The notes: generated by a model from the sequence alone, not told the origin. DNA of 64,000 bases from Streptomyces lydicus (GCF_000717345.1 NZ_JNZA01000014.1:1-64000); one strand, 5' to 3'. Positions 1 to 8,687 are shown, counted from the first letter of the stretch. Numbers and translations are program-made.

Positions 1-40
1 GAGCTGAGCCCCGCTGGCACCCCCCCACCCCCGAACCCAC

Positions 41-85
41 CCCCCGCCCCCTCCCCCGAAGGGGGGGAGGGGGAGGGGGCGGGGG
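41..85. terminator. G/C-run hairpin, possible terminator of bkdR
   Basis: A 17-bp perfect stem pairs 41-57 (C-runs) with 69-85 (G-runs) across an 11-nt loop. It lies downstream of the minus-strand regulator ending at 353, so it may end that transcript or one entering from the left. The plus strand 61-85 has four runs of five or more G and could form a G-quadruplex. I see no gene in 1-352. Confidence 0.5.
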
Positions 86-113
86 AAGCCGCAGCGGAAG
101 CCTCGCGGGGCAA

Positions 114-257
114 GCAGGGGCCGAGCCCGAGCGCCGGCTTCTCGCGGTCAGCGGGCGAGCCCGAGGCCGGGTTTTTCCTGGCCGGCGGGCAGGGGCCGAG
201 CCCGAGCTCCGGCTCTCGCGGTCAGCGGCTGAGCCCGAGCCCCGTTTCTCCCGGGCC
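114..257. repeat. Two imperfect direct repeats of about 70 bp
   Basis: Copy one spans about 114-184 and copy two about 189-257. Both begin GCAGGGGCCGAGCCCGAGC, continue with CTCGCGGTCAGCGG and GAGCCCGAG, and end near a short T-run. No open frame with codon structure covers them. This is noncoding sequence between the bkdR end and the window edge; its role is unknown. Confidence 0.6.
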
Positions 258-352
258 AACGGCAGTGGCGGCAGCCCCTCCCACGTCGGCGCCAGTGGCC
301 GCAGCCCTGCCTCTCCCGTCAGGCGCCGGTGGCCGCCCCCGCCCCACCTCCC

Positions 353-868
353 CTACGCCTCCTCCGGCCCCAGGTTCGTCTCCTCGAAGACCAGCAACGT
401 CCTGGTGCTGAGTACTTCGGGTATCGACTGGATGCGGGTGAGGACCAGTTCGCGCAGTTCGCGGTTGTCCTTGGTGTGGACCAGCAGCAGAACGTCGAAA
501 TCGCCGCTGACCAGCGCGATATGGGTGGCGCCCGGCAGTGACGTCAGCTGCTTGCGCACGGTCCGCCAGGAGTTCTGGACGATTTTCAGCGTGATGTACG
601 CGGAGGCGCCCTGGCCTGCCCGTTCCTGGTCGACGAGGGCGCTGAAGCCGCGGATCACCCCGTCGTCGATGAGCCGGTTGATCCGCGCGTACGCATTGGC
701 GCGCGAGACGTGCACCCGCTCGGCCACGGAGCGTATCGAGGCCCGTCCGTCGGTCTGAAGCATGCGCAGGATCGAGCGGTCGATGGTGTCCAGCGGGCGT
801 GCGGCCGGCGATGGCGGAGCGGGGTGTGACGACTGTCCTCCGGTGTTGGCCATCTGTTCGTCCGGCAT
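353..868 (-). CDS. bkdR: Lrp/AsnC family transcriptional regulator (BkdR-like)
   Basis: A 171-residue DNA-binding regulator. A winged helix-turn-helix occupies about residues 25-75 (DTIDRSILRMLQTDGRASI and onward), followed by a ligand-binding RAM domain with the usual beta-alpha-beta pattern. This is normal for the Lrp/AsnC family. The ATG is preceded by AGGGGAGG nine bases upstream. It is divergent from the branched-chain 2-oxoacid dehydrogenase operon starting at 1093. In Streptomyces and Pseudomonas, Lrp-type BkdR proteins next to such operons control them in response to branched-chain amino acids; that role here is inferred from position. Confidence 0.88.
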   Translation of the reverse strand: MPDEQMANTGGQSSHPAPPSPAARPLDTIDRSILRMLQTDGRASIRSVAERVHVSRANAYARINRLIDDGVIRGFSALVDQERAGQGASAYITLKIVQNSWRTVRKQLTSLPGATHIALVSGDFDVLLLVHTKDNRELRELVLTRIQSIPEVLSTRTLLVFEETNLGPEEA

Positions 869-886
869 ATGGTCCCGCCTCCCCTT

Positions 887-935
887 TGTGGACGCCCTGT
901 CTTCATCTCAAGCTGTGGAGAACCGTTTGTCCACA
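887..935. promoter_or_regulatory. Cluster of DnaA-box-like sequences
   Basis: TTGTCCACA at 927-935 (plus) matches the Streptomyces DnaA-box consensus as I remember it. TTCTCCACA lies on the minus strand at 914-922. A weaker GCGTCCACA lies on the minus strand at 887-895. All fall in the 224-bp gap between bkdR and bkdA. They could bind DnaA or be chance. Confidence 0.4.
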
Positions 936-983
936 GGCTGAACCCGCCTGTAGCCAAAATGCATCAGCGACCGAACAATCGGT
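933..983. promoter_or_regulatory. Inverted repeats in the bkdR-bkdA divergent region
   Basis: ACAGGC (933-938) pairs with GCCTGT (946-951). ACCGA (970-974) pairs with TCGGT (979-983). The surrounding sequence is more AT-rich than its neighbours. These dyads are candidate operators for the divergent Lrp-type regulator; binding is inferred only from position. Confidence 0.35.
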
Positions 984-1092
984 AGGGAAGGGCTCAGCCG
1001 CCCCGACCGACTCCATCCTGCCCATCCGCCGTCCGCCCACCACCCCAATGAGGCGCCCGCGCGCCACCCCCTGATCCGAGGAGGTGCTCGAC

Positions 1093-2286
1093 ATGACGGT
1101 CCTAGAGCAGCCCGGCAGCAGCAGGAACAAGAGCAGCCTGGCCGGCCCGCCGCCCGCCTGGCGGCCGCGCGTCGACCCCGCGCCCCTCCTGCCCGACGCG
1201 GCGCCGTACCGCCTCCTGGGCACGGACGCCGCAGGCCGACTCGACTCCGGACTGCTGACCCGGCTGTACGCCCAGCTGGTGCGCGGCCGTCGCTACAACG
1301 CCCAGGCCACGGCACTGACCCGGCAGGGGAGGCTGGCGGTCTATCCGTCCTCCACCGGCCAGGAGGCTTGCGAGGTGGCCGCCGCGCTGGCCCTCGAAGA
1401 GCGCGACTGGCTCTTCCCCAGCTACCGCGACACCCTGGCCGCCGTGGCCCGTGGCCTCGACCCCGTACAGGCCCTGACCCTGCTGCGCGGCGACTGGCAC
1501 AACGGCTACGACCCGCACGAACACCGCATCGCCCCTCTGTGCACCCCCCTCGCCACCCAACTCCCCCACGCCGTGGGTCTCGCACACGCCGCCCGCCTCA
1601 AGGGCGACGACGTGGTGGCGCTGGCCATGGTGGGCGACGGCGGCACGAGCGAGGGCGACTTCCACGAGGCGCTGAACTTTGCGGCGCTGTGGCAGGCGCC
1701 GGTCGTCTTCCTCGTCCAGAACAACGGCTTCGCGATCTCCGTGCCGCTCGCCAAGCAGACCGCGGCGCCGTCCCTCGCCCACAAGGCGGTCGGATACGGC
1801 ATGCCGGGACGCCTGGTCGACGGCAACGACGCGCCCGCGGTGCACGAGGTGCTCACCGAGGCCGTGGAGCGCGCCCGCGGGGGCGGCGGTCCCACGCTGG
1901 TCGAGGCCGTCACGTACCGCATCGAGGCCCACACCAACGCCGACGACGCCACCCGCTACCGCGCCGACGCCGAGGTCGAGACCTGGCGGGCCCACGACCC
2001 GATAGCGCTCCTGGAGCGCGAACTCGAGGCGCGGCGGCTGCTGACCGAGGAATTCGTCGGGGCCACCCGGGACGGCGCCGAGCAGATGGCGGCCGACCTG
2101 CGGGAGCGGATGAACGCCGATCCGGTGCTCGACCCGATGGACCTGTTCAACCACGTATTCGCCGAGCAGACCAGCCAACTGCGTGAGCAGGCGGAGCAGT
2201 TGCGCGCCGAGCTGGATGCCGAGGCCGCCGGACACACCGAGGACGCAGCGGGCACCGATGGGTCCGCCGAGGAGGCCAGGCCATGA
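1093..2286 (+). CDS. bkdA: 2-oxoacid dehydrogenase E1 subunit alpha (branched-chain type), operon 1
   Basis: Thiamine-diphosphate-dependent alpha subunit of the E1 decarboxylase of a branched-chain 2-oxoacid dehydrogenase complex, 397 residues. The ThDP/Mg motif starts with GDGGTSEGDFHEA at about residue 181 and closes with the NN of VFLVQNN. ATG 1093 is chosen because GAGGAGG (1078-1084) sits eight bases upstream; a GTG at 1084 falls inside that ribosome site. It is first of three coupled genes and its stop overlaps the start of E1beta (ATGA). Actinomycete pyruvate dehydrogenase normally uses homodimeric AceE, so an alpha/beta E1 next to an Lrp regulator favours branched-chain substrates. 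Confidence 0.9.
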   Translation: MTVLEQPGSSRNKSSLAGPPPAWRPRVDPAPLLPDAAPYRLLGTDAAGRLDSGLLTRLYAQLVRGRRYNAQATALTRQGRLAVYPSSTGQEACEVAAALALEERDWLFPSYRDTLAAVARGLDPVQALTLLRGDWHNGYDPHEHRIAPLCTPLATQLPHAVGLAHAARLKGDDVVALAMVGDGGTSEGDFHEALNFAALWQAPVVFLVQNNGFAISVPLAKQTAAPSLAHKAVGYGMPGRLVDGNDAPAVHEVLTEAVERARGGGGPTLVEAVTYRIEAHTNADDATRYRADAEVETWRAHDPIALLERELEARRLLTEEFVGATRDGAEQMAADLRERMNADPVLDPMDLFNHVFAEQTSQLREQAEQLRAELDAEAAGHTEDAAGTDGSAEEARP

Positions 2287-3317
2287 CGACCACCGTTCCG
2301 GCGACCGCGCGCAAGCCCGCCACGATGGCGCAGGCACTGACCCGCGCCCTGCACGACGCCATGGCCGAGGACCCGTCCGTCCACGTCATGGGCGAGGACG
2401 TCGGCACCCTGGGCGGCGTCTTCCGCGTCACCGACGGCCTGGCCAGGGAGTTCGGCGAGGACCGCTGCACCGACACCGCGCTCGCCGAGGCCGGCATACT
2501 CGGCACCGCCGTCGGCATGGCGATGTACGGGCTGCGGCCGGTCGTGGAGATGCAGTTCGACGCGTTCGCCTACCCGGCGTTCGAGCAGCTGGTCAGCCAT
2601 GTGGCGAAGATGCGCAACCGCACCCGCGGTGCGCTGCCGATGCCGCTGACGATCCGGATTCCCTACGGCGGCGGGATCGGCGGCGTCGAGCACCACAGCG
2701 ACTCCTCCGAGGCGTACTACCTCGCCACCCCGGGGCTCCAGGTCGTCACCCCGGCGACCGTCGAGGACGCCTACGGGCTGCTCAGGGCCGCCATCGCCTC
2801 CGACGACCCGGTCGTCTTCCTGGAGCCCAAGCGGCTCTACTGGTCCAAGTCCGACTGGTCGCCGGACGAGCCCGCGCCGGTCGCCCCGCTGGGCCGGGCC
2901 GAGGTCCGGCGCCGCGGCAGCAGCGCCACGCTGGTCACCTACGGGCCGTCGCTGCCGGTCTGCATGGAGGCCGCCGAGGCGGCCCGTGCCGAGGGCTGGG
3001 ACCTGGAGGTGGTCGACCTGCGTTCCCTGATGCCGTTCGACGACGAGACGGTCTGCGCGTCGGTGCGCCGCACCGGACGTGCCGTGATCGTCCACGAGTC
3101 CAACGGGTTCGGCGGTCCCGGAGGGGAGATCGCCGCACGGATCACGGAGCGCTGCTTCCACCACCTGGAGGCGCCGGTGCTGCGGGTCGCCGGCTTCGAC
3201 ATCCCGTATGCGCCGCCGATGCTGGAGCGGCACCATCTGCCCGGCGTGGACCGGATCCTGGACACCGTCGCCCGCCTCCAGTGGGAGTCGGACTGGACCG
3301 AGGGACGTGGTGAGTGA
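2283..3317 (+). CDS. bkdB: 2-oxoacid dehydrogenase E1 subunit beta, operon 1
   Basis: Beta subunit of the heterotetrameric E1, 344 residues, a usual length. The N-terminal half carries the pyrimidine-binding transketolase-like fold (MGEDVGTLGGVFRVT; EAGILGTAVGMAMYGLRPV). The C-terminal half is the transketolase C domain (VVDLRSLMPFDDE). It starts in an ATGA overlap with E1alpha and its stop overlaps the start of the E2 gene, so the three are probably translationally coupled. It is about as long as the second copy at 19151, with an N-terminus about ten residues longer. Confidence 0.92.
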   Translation: MTTTVPATARKPATMAQALTRALHDAMAEDPSVHVMGEDVGTLGGVFRVTDGLAREFGEDRCTDTALAEAGILGTAVGMAMYGLRPVVEMQFDAFAYPAFEQLVSHVAKMRNRTRGALPMPLTIRIPYGGGIGGVEHHSDSSEAYYLATPGLQVVTPATVEDAYGLLRAAIASDDPVVFLEPKRLYWSKSDWSPDEPAPVAPLGRAEVRRRGSSATLVTYGPSLPVCMEAAEAARAEGWDLEVVDLRSLMPFDDETVCASVRRTGRAVIVHESNGFGGPGGEIAARITERCFHHLEAPVLRVAGFDIPYAPPMLERHHLPGVDRILDTVARLQWESDWTEGRGE

Positions 3318-4783
3318 TGGCCGTGGTCCGCGAATTCACCCTGCCCGACCTGGGGGAGGGGCTCACCGAGGCGACGATCGTGCAGTGGATGGTCGAGGTC
3401 GGCGAGGTGGTCGCCGTCGACCAGCCCGTGGTGGAGGTCGAAACCGCCAAGGCGATGGTGGAGGTGCCCTGCCCGTACGGCGGGGTGGTGACCGCCCGCT
3501 TCGGCGCGGAGGGTGCTGAAGTCCCGGTGGGCGCACCGCTGGTGACTGTCGCGGTCGGTGCGGTGCCGGACGATCTGGCGGGCACCGGGCCGTCGGCCCA
3601 TGGTTCAGAGGCCGGAGCGCCCGCGGGCCCTGCGGACGCGGCGGAGGCCGGGTCCGGGAACGTGCTCGTCGGGTACGGCACGAGCGCGGCGGCGGCGCGG
3701 CGGCGCCGGATCCGGCCGGGCGGCACGGGCCCCGCGGCAGGGGCGTCGCGGCCGGCGGAGCAGGTGGCGGCGGGGCAGGACAGCTCCGGCGCGGAGGCTG
3801 CGGGGGTCCCCCGGGCCGGGGCCGTGGCGGCGGCCGGGGCACGTACGGGGGCGAACGGCTCGGCCGCCGCCCGTGCGGCGGATGCCCGCAGTCGTACGGT
3901 GGCCGTCATCTCGCCGCTGGTACGTCGGATGGCCCGGGAACACGACCTGGACCTGCGGGAGGTGACCGGTTCCGGGCGGGACGGGCTCATTCTCCGTACG
4001 GACGTCGAGTGCGCGATCCGGACGCGCCAGGAGCACGCGACGGCTGGTGCCGGTGTGACAGACGCGGTGGGCGCCGCTGCCGCGGCCCCGACCGGCGAGG
4101 AGCGGATTCCGCTGCGGGGGATGCTGGGCGCGGCGGCCGAGAAGTTCAGCCGCAGCCGCCGGGAGATCCCGGAGGCCACCTGCTGGGTGGACGCCGACGC
4201 CACCGAACTCCTCGCCGCCCGCAGGGCGATGAATGTGCCCGGTGCTCCCAAGGTGTCGTTGCTCGCGCTACTGGCCCGGATCACCACGGCCGCCCTCGCG
4301 CGGTTCCCGCAGCTCAACTCCACCGTGGACACCAAGACCCAGGAGATCGTCCGGCTGCCGGCCGTCCATCTGGGCTTCGCGGCGCAGACCGACCGCGGCC
4401 TGGTGGTGCCGGTCGTACGGGACGCCCATGCGCGTACCGTCGAGGACCTCTCCGCCGAGTTCGCCCGGCTCACCGAAACCGCCCGGGAGGGCGGGCTGTC
4501 CCTGGCCGAGCTGACGCACGGCACGTTCACCCTCAACAACTACGGCGTCTTCGGCGTCGACGGCTCCACGCCGATCATCAACCACCCCGAGGCGGCGATG
4601 CTCGGTGTGGGCCGGATAGCCGCCAAACCCTGGGTGCACGACGGTGAGTTGGCGGTCCGGCAGGTCGTCCAGCTGTCGCTCACCTTCGACCACCGGGTGT
4701 GCGACGGCGGCACCGCCGGGGGCTTCCTGCGGTTCGTCGCCGACTGCGTGGAGCAGCCCGCGCTGTTGCTGCGGGGGATGTGA
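3317..4783 (+). CDS. bkdC: Dihydrolipoyl acyltransferase E2, operon 1
   Basis: Lipoylated core enzyme that passes the acyl group from E1 to CoA, 488 residues. There is one lipoyl domain at the N-terminus (lipoyl Lys about residue 45 in VETAKAMVE), an Ala/Gly-rich linker, a peripheral-subunit-binding domain (PLVRRMAREHDLDLREV), and the catalytic domain ending in the DHRVCDGG acyltransferase motif. The A of ATG 3317 is the last base of the E1beta stop; a GTG at 3314 is an equally possible start, with GAGGGA at 3300-3305. No E3 (dihydrolipoamide dehydrogenase) gene lies in the window. Confidence 0.9.
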   Translation: MAVVREFTLPDLGEGLTEATIVQWMVEVGEVVAVDQPVVEVETAKAMVEVPCPYGGVVTARFGAEGAEVPVGAPLVTVAVGAVPDDLAGTGPSAHGSEAGAPAGPADAAEAGSGNVLVGYGTSAAAARRRRIRPGGTGPAAGASRPAEQVAAGQDSSGAEAAGVPRAGAVAAAGARTGANGSAAARAADARSRTVAVISPLVRRMAREHDLDLREVTGSGRDGLILRTDVECAIRTRQEHATAGAGVTDAVGAAAAAPTGEERIPLRGMLGAAAEKFSRSRREIPEATCWVDADATELLAARRAMNVPGAPKVSLLALLARITTAALARFPQLNSTVDTKTQEIVRLPAVHLGFAAQTDRGLVVPVVRDAHARTVEDLSAEFARLTETAREGGLSLAELTHGTFTLNNYGVFGVDGSTPIINHPEAAMLGVGRIAAKPWVHDGELAVRQVVQLSLTFDHRVCDGGTAGGFLRFVADCVEQPALLLRGM

Positions 4784-4799
4784 GCGCGAAGAGCGCGAA

Positions 4800-4844
4800 G
4801 GGCACGGGACCGGTCCTGCGAGCGGGCAGACCGGTCCCGTGCCC
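4800..4844 (+). terminator. Terminator after the first bkd operon
   Basis: A 15-bp perfect stem pairs 4800-4814 with 4830-4844 (core GGCACGGGACCGGT) across a 15-nt loop, 16 bases past the E2 stop. There is no T-tract, which is usual in this genome type. Confidence 0.7.
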
Positions 4845-5047
4845 GCGGAGACCCTGTCCTGTGCGCGCGGAGAGCCGCGTAGGTGAGGGCGACGGGGTCC
4901 GAGCTGACTACTCTGCGGCCCAGCCGGCCACCTCGCCGAGCCCTCACCGTGCCGGTACCGGCCAGCTCACCGGAACCGGCCACGGCATCCACGAGGCGCC
5001 CGGCGCCCCGTCCCGTGCGGCCGCTGTGTGAGCGCGCTGCCCCTGGT

Positions 5048-5053
5048 GATACT
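5048..5053 (+). promoter_or_regulatory. -10 hexamer of a probable leaderless gene
   Basis: GATACT ends six bases before GTG 5060 and no Shine-Dalgarno sequence is present. This spacing would place the transcription start at the start codon. Confidence 0.45.
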
Positions 5054-5059
5054 CAAGGG

Positions 5060-5950
5060 GTGAACGACCACATCGAGCACGACGCCGTCATCCTGGCCGG
5101 AGGCGCCGCCCGGCGGCTCGGCGGGGCGGACAAACCCGCCCTCTCCGTCGGCGGCCGCGCCCTCCTGGACCGGGTGCTCGCCGCCTGCCCCGACGCGGTG
5201 ACCACCGTCGTCGTCGGTCCCGGCCGTCCGACCGCCCGGGCCGTCGTGCGCGCCCTGGAGGACCCGCCGGGCGGCGGCCCGCTCGCCGCGCTGGACGCCG
5301 GTCTGCGGCACACCACCGCCGCGGTGGTGCTCGCGCTCTCCGCCGACCTGCCGTTCCTGACCCCCGCGACCGTACGGACCCTGCTGGAGGCGGCCGAGGG
5401 AGCGGCGGACGGCGCGCTGCTCCAGGACGCCGCCGGGAAGGACCAGCCGCTGATCGCCGCCTACCGGGCCGCCTCGCTGCGCCGCGAGCTGGCGGAGGTG
5501 CGGGCCGAGCACGGCACCCTGGCCGGGCTGCCGCTGCGCGCCGTGACCAACCGGCTGGTGCTCGCGCGGATCAAGGACGCCGCCGCCACGGCATCCTTCG
5601 ACTGCGACACCTGGGAGGCCCTCAGCGCAGCGCGCGCCCGTATCAGGGAGCATGGACTCGTGTTGGACGAATGGATCACCGCAGTCAAGGCCGAACTGGG
5701 CATCGAGCTCGATGTCGACACGGCGGCGCTTCTCGATCTCGCGCGGGACGCGGCGCACGGCGTGGCCCGCCCGGCCGCGCCGCTGACGACGTTCCTGATC
5801 GGTTACGCGGCGGGCCGGCAGGACCGGGACGTGAAGGTGCTGTCCGACCAGGTCGCCGCGCTGGCCAACCGCTGGGCGGCGGAGACCGAGCAGGCCGCCG
5901 ACGCGCCCGACGCCGGCGCCACGGGCGCCGAAGCGAAGCCCGCCGAATGA
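5060..5950 (+). CDS. MobA-like nucleotidyltransferase fused to DUF6457
   Basis: Residues 1 to about 195 resemble molybdenum cofactor guanylyltransferase (MobA/NTP_transf_3), with the nucleotide-binding signature LAGGAARRLGGADKP. The last about 90 residues (LDEWITAVKAELGIELDVD and onward) match a DUF6457-type helical domain often attached in actinomycetes. The GTG at 5060 is chosen because the signature begins ten residues later; upstream in-frame codons to 4883 look noncoding. It has no ribosome site but has a -10-like GATACT six bases before. It overlaps moeA by four bases, supporting a role in molybdenum cofactor synthesis. 296 residues. Confidence 0.8.
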   Translation: MNDHIEHDAVILAGGAARRLGGADKPALSVGGRALLDRVLAACPDAVTTVVVGPGRPTARAVVRALEDPPGGGPLAALDAGLRHTTAAVVLALSADLPFLTPATVRTLLEAAEGAADGALLQDAAGKDQPLIAAYRAASLRRELAEVRAEHGTLAGLPLRAVTNRLVLARIKDAAATASFDCDTWEALSAARARIREHGLVLDEWITAVKAELGIELDVDTAALLDLARDAAHGVARPAAPLTTFLIGYAAGRQDRDVKVLSDQVAALANRWAAETEQAADAPDAGATGAEAKPAE

Positions 5951-7551
5951 CCGACGGGGACAGGGGCGGAGTGCCCCGGGGCGGGCTGCGTGCGCCCCGC
6001 GACGAGGGGCCCGGCGACCTGTTCGACGATGCGCTGGCGCTGGCCAACGAGGGCCGGGTCACCGTGGCGGCCGACGCCGGAGCCGGCGGTGGCGCCGCCG
6101 GCGAACGCCCCACTTCGGACGGCGAGCGCCCCGCCTCCGACGGCGACCTGCCCGGCGTTCACAGCGACCGCGTCGTCAGCCGGGACGGGCGCCCCGAAGG
6201 CCGCCCCTGCGGCTCGGATCCCTCCGCCGCCCCCGCACCCCGCCGTGCGCCGGCCGACCTCCCCTGGCACGCCGCCCGCCGGATCGCCGCGCGCGCCGTG
6301 TCCGGGCCGCCCGAGCCGACGACCACGGCGCTCGGCGAAGCGCTCGGCCGGACGCTCGCCGAGCCGCTGACCGCGCTCACCGATCTGCCGTCGTTCGACA
6401 CCTCGGCGATGGACGGCTGGGCGGTCTCCGGCCCCGGTCCCTGGCGCCTCGACCACCCCGCGGACGACGCCGCGACCGCCCCGCACCCCGGCATCCTCGC
6501 CGGTCACGCCCCCACCGAGGCGCTCCTCGACGGCCACGCCGTCCCGATCGCGACCGGGGCACGCGTCCCGGCCGGCGCCACCGCCGTGCTGCGCAACGAG
6601 CACGGCGAGGTGCGGGAGCTCGCCGACGGCGGGCGGCGGCTGTACGCACCGCGGCTCGCACCGCCCGGCCAGGACATCCGCCCGCGCGGCCAGGAGTGCC
6701 GTCGCGGCGACCAACTGCTCTCCGCCGGGGCCCTGGTGACCCCCGCCGTGCTGGGCCTGGCCGCTGCGGCCGGTTACGACGAGCTGACCTCCTACCCCCG
6801 GCCGCGAGCCGAAGTGCTGGTCCTGGGCGATGAGTTGCTGGACCGCGGGCTGCCCCAGGACGGCCGCATCCGGGACGCGCTCGGCCCGATGCTCGTCCCG
6901 TGGCTGCACGCCCTGGGCGTCGAGGCGCCCGCCCCGCGCCACCTGGCCGATGACGCCGACACGTTGTACGAGGCCCTCGCCCGGTCCACCGCCGACGTGG
7001 TCATCACCACCGGCGGCACCGCGTCCGGCCCGGTCGACCACGTCCACCCCACCCTGCGCCGGCTGGGCGCCGAGGTGCTGGTGGACGGGGTGGCGGTACG
7101 TCCGGGCCACCCCATGCTGCTCGCCCGGCTCGCCCCGCGCCGACACCTCGTCGGCCTGCCCGGCAACCCGCTCGCCGCCGTCTCCGGCCTCTGCACGCTC
7201 GCCGAGCCGCTGCTCCGTACCCTCGCGGCCCGCCGGCCCGTGGAGCCGTACCGTGCGCCGCTGGCCGCCGCGGTCCACGGGCATCCGCAGGACATCCGGC
7301 TCGTCCCGGTGGTCTACCGCGACGACGAGCGGCACGGCCTGACGGCGGAGCCGCTGCACTTCCACGGCCCGGCCATGCTGCGCGGGATCGCCGCCGCCGA
7401 CGCGCTCGCGGTCGTCCCGCCCGGCGGCGCGGACCCCGGCACGGAGCTCGAACTGCTGGAACTTCCCTGGTCAGCGGGCTGGGCGCCGGGTTCGTCGGCG
7501 GCTGGGCCCGCGGCCGGGGCGCCGTACGGGTTCTCCGGGGGCGCCGCGTGA
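5947..7551 (+). CDS. moeA: Molybdopterin molybdenumtransferase MoeA
   Basis: Inserts molybdate into adenylylated molybdopterin. The MoeA core starts about residue 100 (WHAARRIAARAVSG) and includes FDTSAMDGWAV, the MoCF-binding loop TTGGTASGPVDHV and the LPGNPLAAV motif. At 534 residues it exceeds the usual about 400 because of an N-terminal Gly/Asp/Pro-rich segment of about 95 residues that looks disordered. It starts in an ATGA overlap with the MobA-like gene and its stop overlaps the next start (GTGA). This gives a coupled three-gene unit. Confidence 0.88.
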   Translation: MTDGDRGGVPRGGLRAPRDEGPGDLFDDALALANEGRVTVAADAGAGGGAAGERPTSDGERPASDGDLPGVHSDRVVSRDGRPEGRPCGSDPSAAPAPRRAPADLPWHAARRIAARAVSGPPEPTTTALGEALGRTLAEPLTALTDLPSFDTSAMDGWAVSGPGPWRLDHPADDAATAPHPGILAGHAPTEALLDGHAVPIATGARVPAGATAVLRNEHGEVRELADGGRRLYAPRLAPPGQDIRPRGQECRRGDQLLSAGALVTPAVLGLAAAAGYDELTSYPRPRAEVLVLGDELLDRGLPQDGRIRDALGPMLVPWLHALGVEAPAPRHLADDADTLYEALARSTADVVITTGGTASGPVDHVHPTLRRLGAEVLVDGVAVRPGHPMLLARLAPRRHLVGLPGNPLAAVSGLCTLAEPLLRTLAARRPVEPYRAPLAAAVHGHPQDIRLVPVVYRDDERHGLTAEPLHFHGPAMLRGIAAADALAVVPPGGADPGTELELLELPWSAGWAPGSSAAGPAAGAPYGFSGGAA

Positions 7552-8687
7552 AGCTCCCGCTGCAGGACGCCGCGGCACGCGAGGTACCCGAGGACCGCTC
7601 ACACCGGGTGATGCTGCCGCGCCGCGCGCCGAAGGCGCCGCTGCGGCAGGTCGGCCGGCGGCTGCTGATGGCGCTGCTCGTCCTGCTCGCCACGGTCTTC
7701 ATCGTGTGGATGGAGCGCGACGAGTACCACGACAACGCCAACGGCACGGTGGACCTGCTCGACTGCTTCTACTACGCGACCGTCACCCTCTCCACCACGG
7801 GCTACGGCGACATCGTGCCCTACGGCGACAGCGCGCGGCTGCTGAACATCCTGCTCATCACGCCGCTGCGGGTGCTCTTCCTGATCATCCTGGTCGGGAC
7901 CACACTGGAGGTGCTGACCGAGCGCACCCGCGAGCAGTGGCAACTGAAACGCTGGAGAAACGCCTTGCGCGACCACACCGTCATCGTCGGCTTCGGGACG
8001 AAGGGCCGTTCCGCCGTCCAGACCCTCCGCGCGACGGGGCTGAGCCGCGACCGCATCGTCATCGTCGACCCCAGCTCCAAGGTGATCGACGCGGCGGTGG
8101 CCGAGGGCTACGCCGGAGTGGTCGGTGACGCGACCCGCAGCGATGTGCTGCTGCGGGCCGAGATCCAGCGCGCCCACCAGGTCGTCATCGCCACCCAGCG
8201 CGATGACACCGCCGTGCTGGTCTCGTTGACCGCACGTCAGCTCAACAAGAAGGCGACCATCGTCGCCGCGGTGCGGGAGGAGGAGAACGCCCCGCTGCTG
8301 CGGCAGTCCGGTGCCGACTCCGTGATCACCTCGGCCAGCGCGGCGGGCCGGCTGCTGGGGCTCTCCGTCCACAGCCCCAGCGCGGGCACCGTCATGGAGG
8401 ACCTGATCCAGCAGGGCAGCGGCCTGGACCTGGTGGAACGTCCGGTGGTGAAGTCCGAGGTGGGCAAGTCCGTACGGGAGACGGCCGATCTGGTTGTCTC
8501 GGTCCTGCGTGGCCACCGGCTCCTGGGATATGACGACCCGGCGGCCAGCCCGCTGCAGAGCACCGACCGGCTGATCACCATCGTCCGCGCGGCCGCGACC
8601 GAGGAACCGGCCGTTCCCGGCAAGAAGCCCGCGAAGCCGACGCTCCCCGGCACCGGCGTCTCCCCGATGCGCCGGCTGGATGAATAA
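7548..8687 (+). CDS. Two-TM potassium channel with TrkA-N (RCK) domain
   Basis: A 379-residue membrane protein. The first helix is about residues 39-58 (LMALLVLLATVFIVWM). The pore loop carries the K+ selectivity filter TTGYGD. A second helix follows (LLITPLRVLFLIILVG). The cytoplasmic part is an RCK/TrkA-N Rossmann domain with GFGTKG and a TrkA-C-like end. The family comprises ligand-gated K+ channels. The GTG start overlaps the moeA stop, so it is probably co-translated with Mo-cofactor genes, with no obvious functional link. The C-terminal 25 residues are Pro/Lys-rich. Confidence 0.88.
   Translation: MKLPLQDAAAREVPEDRSHRVMLPRRAPKAPLRQVGRRLLMALLVLLATVFIVWMERDEYHDNANGTVDLLDCFYYATVTLSTTGYGDIVPYGDSARLLNILLITPLRVLFLIILVGTTLEVLTERTREQWQLKRWRNALRDHTVIVGFGTKGRSAVQTLRATGLSRDRIVIVDPSSKVIDAAVAEGYAGVVGDATRSDVLLRAEIQRAHQVVIATQRDDTAVLVSLTARQLNKKATIVAAVREEENAPLLRQSGADSVITSASAAGRLLGLSVHSPSAGTVMEDLIQQGSGLDLVERPVVKSEVGKSVRETADLVVSVLRGHRLLGYDDPAASPLQSTDRLITIVRAAATEEPAVPGKKPAKPTLPGTGVSPMRRLDE

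Noticed and set aside
1..352. Possible gene at the left edge
   Set aside because: Only G/C runs and direct repeats are present; no frame shows codon bias.
887..935. oriC itself
   Set aside because: Only three DnaA-box-like sequences and no dnaA/dnaN; Streptomyces oriC has many more boxes.
908..1585. Long open frames opposite or shifted to the first bkd operon and most other genes
   Set aside because: They are mirror frames produced by high GC in codon position three; products are Arg/Gly/Pro-rich with no family likeness.
4883..5059. Upstream extension of the MobA-like protein
   Set aside because: The extra 59 residues are Arg/Pro-rich and precede the family N-terminus; the GTG at 5060 fits the nucleotide-binding motif position.
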